Part shown: positions 30,483-32,403 of the stretch, in pieces
Numbering within the stretch: position 1 is the first letter of the stretch
How the letters are laid out: every line of letters starts with the position of its first letter
DNA from: Verrucomicrobiaceae bacterium
Lineage (GTDB): Bacteria; Verrucomicrobiota; Verrucomicrobiia; Verrucomicrobiales; Verrucomicrobiaceae
Reading direction: 5' to 3'
DNA length: 32,403 bases
NCBI GenBank assembly: GCA_027487315.1
Contig: JAIYDW010000204.1
Coordinates: 1-32,403, forward strand
Translations under genes and position numbers: made by a program
Notes under the pieces: model-generated
The model's input: the letters and a program-made list of their open reading frames with translations, nothing else
Told to the model about the DNA's origin: nothing
Databases searched by the model: none

Positions 30483-31754
30483 ATGGCTCGCCTCCTCCTC
30501 TTCCTGTTCGTCTTGGGCACGCTCTCAGCCCCGTCCGCCGACCTTGCAGTCACAGACCACGACTCCATCCAAGCCGCATTGGATGCCCATCCCAACCACA
30601 TGCTGTACGTCCCAGCGGGCGATTACCTGATTCAGGAAAAAATCCGCATTCGTGGTGAACGCAGCGGCCTCTTCGGCCCGGGCCGCATCATCCAACAAAA
30701 GGCAGACCAACCCATCATCGAAATCGAAAACGCCATCGCAGCCGAGCTTCGTGACCTCACCCTCACCCGCCCCGAAGGCCATTACGAAACCAACAACGAA
30801 GGCATCCTCGCCATCCAATGCCGTGACCTCGTCATCGATAACGTCCGCGTGATCGACAACCACACCCGCTCCGGCGCCATCACCCTTCGCGAGTGCCAAA
30901 ACAGCCGCATCAGCCGCTGCCTTGTGCGAAACTACATGCGCGTCACCATTGATGACCGCACCAAAAGTCTCGAATGGGGCTACGCCTTCAATTGCACCGA
31001 CGGCACAGGCATCAACATCAGCTACAGCACCGGCACCCTCATCGAAGGCAATCGCATCATCGAAGAGCGCCTCATCCCCACTCCCGAAATCAAAGCCCAA
31101 CACAAGCTCGGCGACTGGGTCAAAAAGAATCCCGTCAAAGGCACCTTCCTCAATCAACAAACCTGGGACGCGGGCTACACCGACAACTGGCAACAAGGCA
31201 GCGGCCTCATCGTCACCGCGCCCGCCGTCAGCAACCTCACCCGCATCCTCGGCAACCACATCGAAAACGCCGCTCAAGGCATCGACATCCACTGCGACCA
31301 CGTCATCGTCAGCAACAACCTCATCACCAACGCCTTCATGGGCATGAAAGCCATGCACGGCAGCCGCAACGTGCTCATCACCGGCAATCAATTCCACCGC
31401 AACAGCCTCTGGGCCATCGGCCTCATGCCCGGCGCCGGAGCCAACGCCGACAACGCCGACGGCGGTTCCATCATCGCCAACAACATCATCTCCGACTTCG
31501 GCCATGGCGACGCCCATTGGATCTGGGGCACCGAACGCTCACCTTTCAAATTCGACAACGGCCAGCAAGACGACGACCCACCGCTCACAGATGTCATCGT
31601 CACCGGCAACCTCCTCCAAAGCATCGGCCAGCCGCGCTACAAACTCGCCGTCATCATTGCCGGCGGTCCCAAAGGCCCGCAAGGCATGCACTTCTCCAAC
31701 AACCTCCTCCACCCCGGCACCGCCGGCATCAGCAATACCCCCCTCCCACCCTGA
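30483..31754 (+). CDS. Secreted right-handed parallel beta-helix protein
   Basis: A 423-residue exported protein (signal peptide RLLLFLFVLGTLSAPSA). The body is a series of short strands with NxI/V-x-x-N-x-I/V rungs: DLVIDNVRVIDNHT, NSRISRCLVRNY, GTLIEGNRIIEE, LTRILGNHIENA, HVIVSNNLITNA, NVLITGNQFHRN, SIIANNIISDFG and DVIVTGNLLQ. This is the pectate-lyase-like (PbH1) fold of polysaccharide lyases, esterases and tailspike-like proteins. The start DHDSIQAALDAHPNHMLYVP is the common cap of such folds. No catalytic triad could be assigned. It follows the TRIC gene by 30 bp and likely shares its transcript; its context suggests action on the same extracellular glycan as the sulfatase and esterase. 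Confidence 0.85.
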   Translation: MARLLLFLFVLGTLSAPSADLAVTDHDSIQAALDAHPNHMLYVPAGDYLIQEKIRIRGERSGLFGPGRIIQQKADQPIIEIENAIAAELRDLTLTRPEGHYETNNEGILAIQCRDLVIDNVRVIDNHTRSGAITLRECQNSRISRCLVRNYMRVTIDDRTKSLEWGYAFNCTDGTGINISYSTGTLIEGNRIIEERLIPTPEIKAQHKLGDWVKKNPVKGTFLNQQTWDAGYTDNWQQGSGLIVTAPAVSNLTRILGNHIENAAQGIDIHCDHVIVSNNLITNAFMGMKAMHGSRNVLITGNQFHRNSLWAIGLMPGAGANADNADGGSIIANNIISDFGHGDAHWIWGTERSPFKFDNGQQDDDPPLTDVIVTGNLLQSIGQPRYKLAVIIAGGPKGPQGMHFSNNLLHPGTAGISNTPLPP

Positions 31755-31829
31755 CCTGCCCGTGGGACGTCAAAATGAGCCCACCGATACGAAAAGGTGT
31801 TAAACGCGGCGGATTCGTGGAGATAACTC

Positions 31830-32378
31830 GTGTTGTCACTCTTCATGTCTCCATCCGAAATCGAACGTCACCGTCGTTTCCTGCGTCTCTTCACGGCGCA
31901 TGAAGCAGCGGTGCGTTCGTTTGTGCGGCGACTGCTGCCGACGAGAGCGGATGCGGATGATGTGATGCAGGACGTGAGCGTGGTGCTTTGGGAAAAATTT
32001 GATTCGTTTCGCGAGGGCGCAGATTTCCGGGCATGGGCCTTCGGCGTGGCGCGGTTCGAGGCTCTGGGATGGCTCCGCGACAAAGGACGTGACCGACTCG
32101 TGTTGAACGAGGACGTGGTGCTGAAAATCGCGGAAGAGTCGGAGCAAGATGAGCCAAAGCTCCAGCGTCAGCGGGAGGCGCTCGAACTTTGTATGGCGAG
32201 AGTGCCTGCCGACCAGCGCGAACTGCTGATGCAGGCGTATCAACCAGAAGCGCGCATTCAGGAAGTGGCTCAGGGCAGTGGCCGCTCGGTGCCGGGATTT
32301 TATCAATGGCTGCATCGGATGAGGCGGATGCTGCTGGATTGCATTCGCCGCGCACTCGCACAGGAGGCATCATCATGA
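31830..32378 (+). CDS. ECF sigma factor (Rhodopirellula/Verrucomicrobium type)
   Basis: A 182-residue sigma-70 factor with region 2 ([40 protein letters not shown], then [20 protein letters not shown]) and region 4 ([20 protein letters not shown] to [20 protein letters not shown]). The ending with [15 protein letters not shown] is typical of the Rhodopirellula/Verrucomicrobium sigma family. The GTG at 31830 is preferred to the ATG at 31845 because GGAG lies 7 nt before it. The next gene begins inside the stop codon (ATGA), the usual layout for such sigma factors with a FecR- or concanavalin-like membrane partner. The signal is unknown. Confidence 0.93.
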   Translation: MLSLFMSPSEIERHRRFLRLFTAHEAAVRSFVRRLLPTRADADDVMQDVSVVLWEKFDSFREGADFRAWAFGVARFEALGWLRDKGRDRLVLNEDVVLKIAEESEQDEPKLQRQREALELCMARVPADQRELLMQAYQPEARIQEVAQGSGRSVPGFYQWLHRMRRMLLDCIRRALAQEASS

Positions 32379-32403
32379 GCCCGGAACTCGAATCGCTCAC
32401 TCA
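32375..32403 (+). CDS. Start of gene coupled to ECF sigma factor (partial)
   Basis: Only the first nine codons are in the window (MSPELESLT). The ATG overlaps the sigma-factor stop (ATGA) and is preceded by a strong GGAGG at 32363-32367. By comparison with the usual layout of these sigma factors it is likely an anti-sigma-like or FecR/LamG-domain protein; the sequence seen cannot show this. Confidence 0.6.

Overview
The window looks like a chromosomal segment of a GC-rich member of the Verrucomicrobiota (Prosthecobacter/Verrucomicrobiaceae-like); a planctomycete is the main alternative. The basis is the gene content: a Planctomycete-cytochrome-C/DUF1549/DUF1553 protein, a DUF1552 and a DUF1501 protein, a Tat-exported Gfo/Idh/MocA oxidoreductase, a secreted sulfatase, a sialate O-acetylesterase, and an ECF sigma factor of the Rhodopirellula/Verrucomicrobium type. 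Many genes show no Shine-Dalgarno motif. Most genes use C at third codon positions, which creates long antisense ORFs that are not genes.

Layout. 1-4910: an AbrB/PIN toxin-antitoxin pair, a sugar phosphate cyclase (dehydroquinate-synthase fold), a small RNase III-domain protein, a kynurenine-formamidase-like cyclase and a Tat-exported oxidoreductase. Nearly every intergenic gap here carries a tract of tandem heptanucleotides, two of them running up to a start codon. 5164-7132: an AT-richer island with two divergent genes, a membrane-anchored protein with a possible PD-(D/E)XK-like domain and an NDT/TIR-like protein; this is the best candidate for an undescribed defence or stress module. 7133-12975: a repeat-rich, gene-poor stretch with a secreted thioredoxin-like protein, a divergent SDR oxidoreductase/HxlR regulator pair, and a large secreted seven-bladed FG-GAP propeller protein. 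12976-16562: a PAS-PAS histidine kinase and a NarL-type response regulator overlapping by 8 nt, then a 44-aa lipoprotein, an HPF/RaiA-like protein and a secreted hypothetical protein. 16769-19408: a large secreted protein of unknown function read from a TTG codon. 19805-26484: DUF1552, cytochrome/DUF1549/DUF1553, then a HEPN/nucleotidyltransferase toxin-antitoxin pair on the opposite strand, then DUF1501. 26567-31754: sulfatase, sialate O-acetylesterase, TRIC-type channel and parallel beta-helix protein. 31830-end: ECF sigma factor and the first codons of a translationally coupled partner.

How the genes fit together: the 19.8-31.8 kb part reads as extracellular or periplasmic processing of sulfated, acetylated polysaccharide, with the beta-helix protein as a possible lyase or binder. 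The HEPN/MNT pair interrupts the usual DUF1553-DUF1501 neighbourhood. Non-coding structure is unusually rich: six heptamer tracts, two dispersed repeat families (about 140 bp and 120 bp), two near-palindromes of 176-183 bp and a smaller one of about 98 bp. No tRNA, rRNA, CRISPR array or intact insertion sequence was seen.
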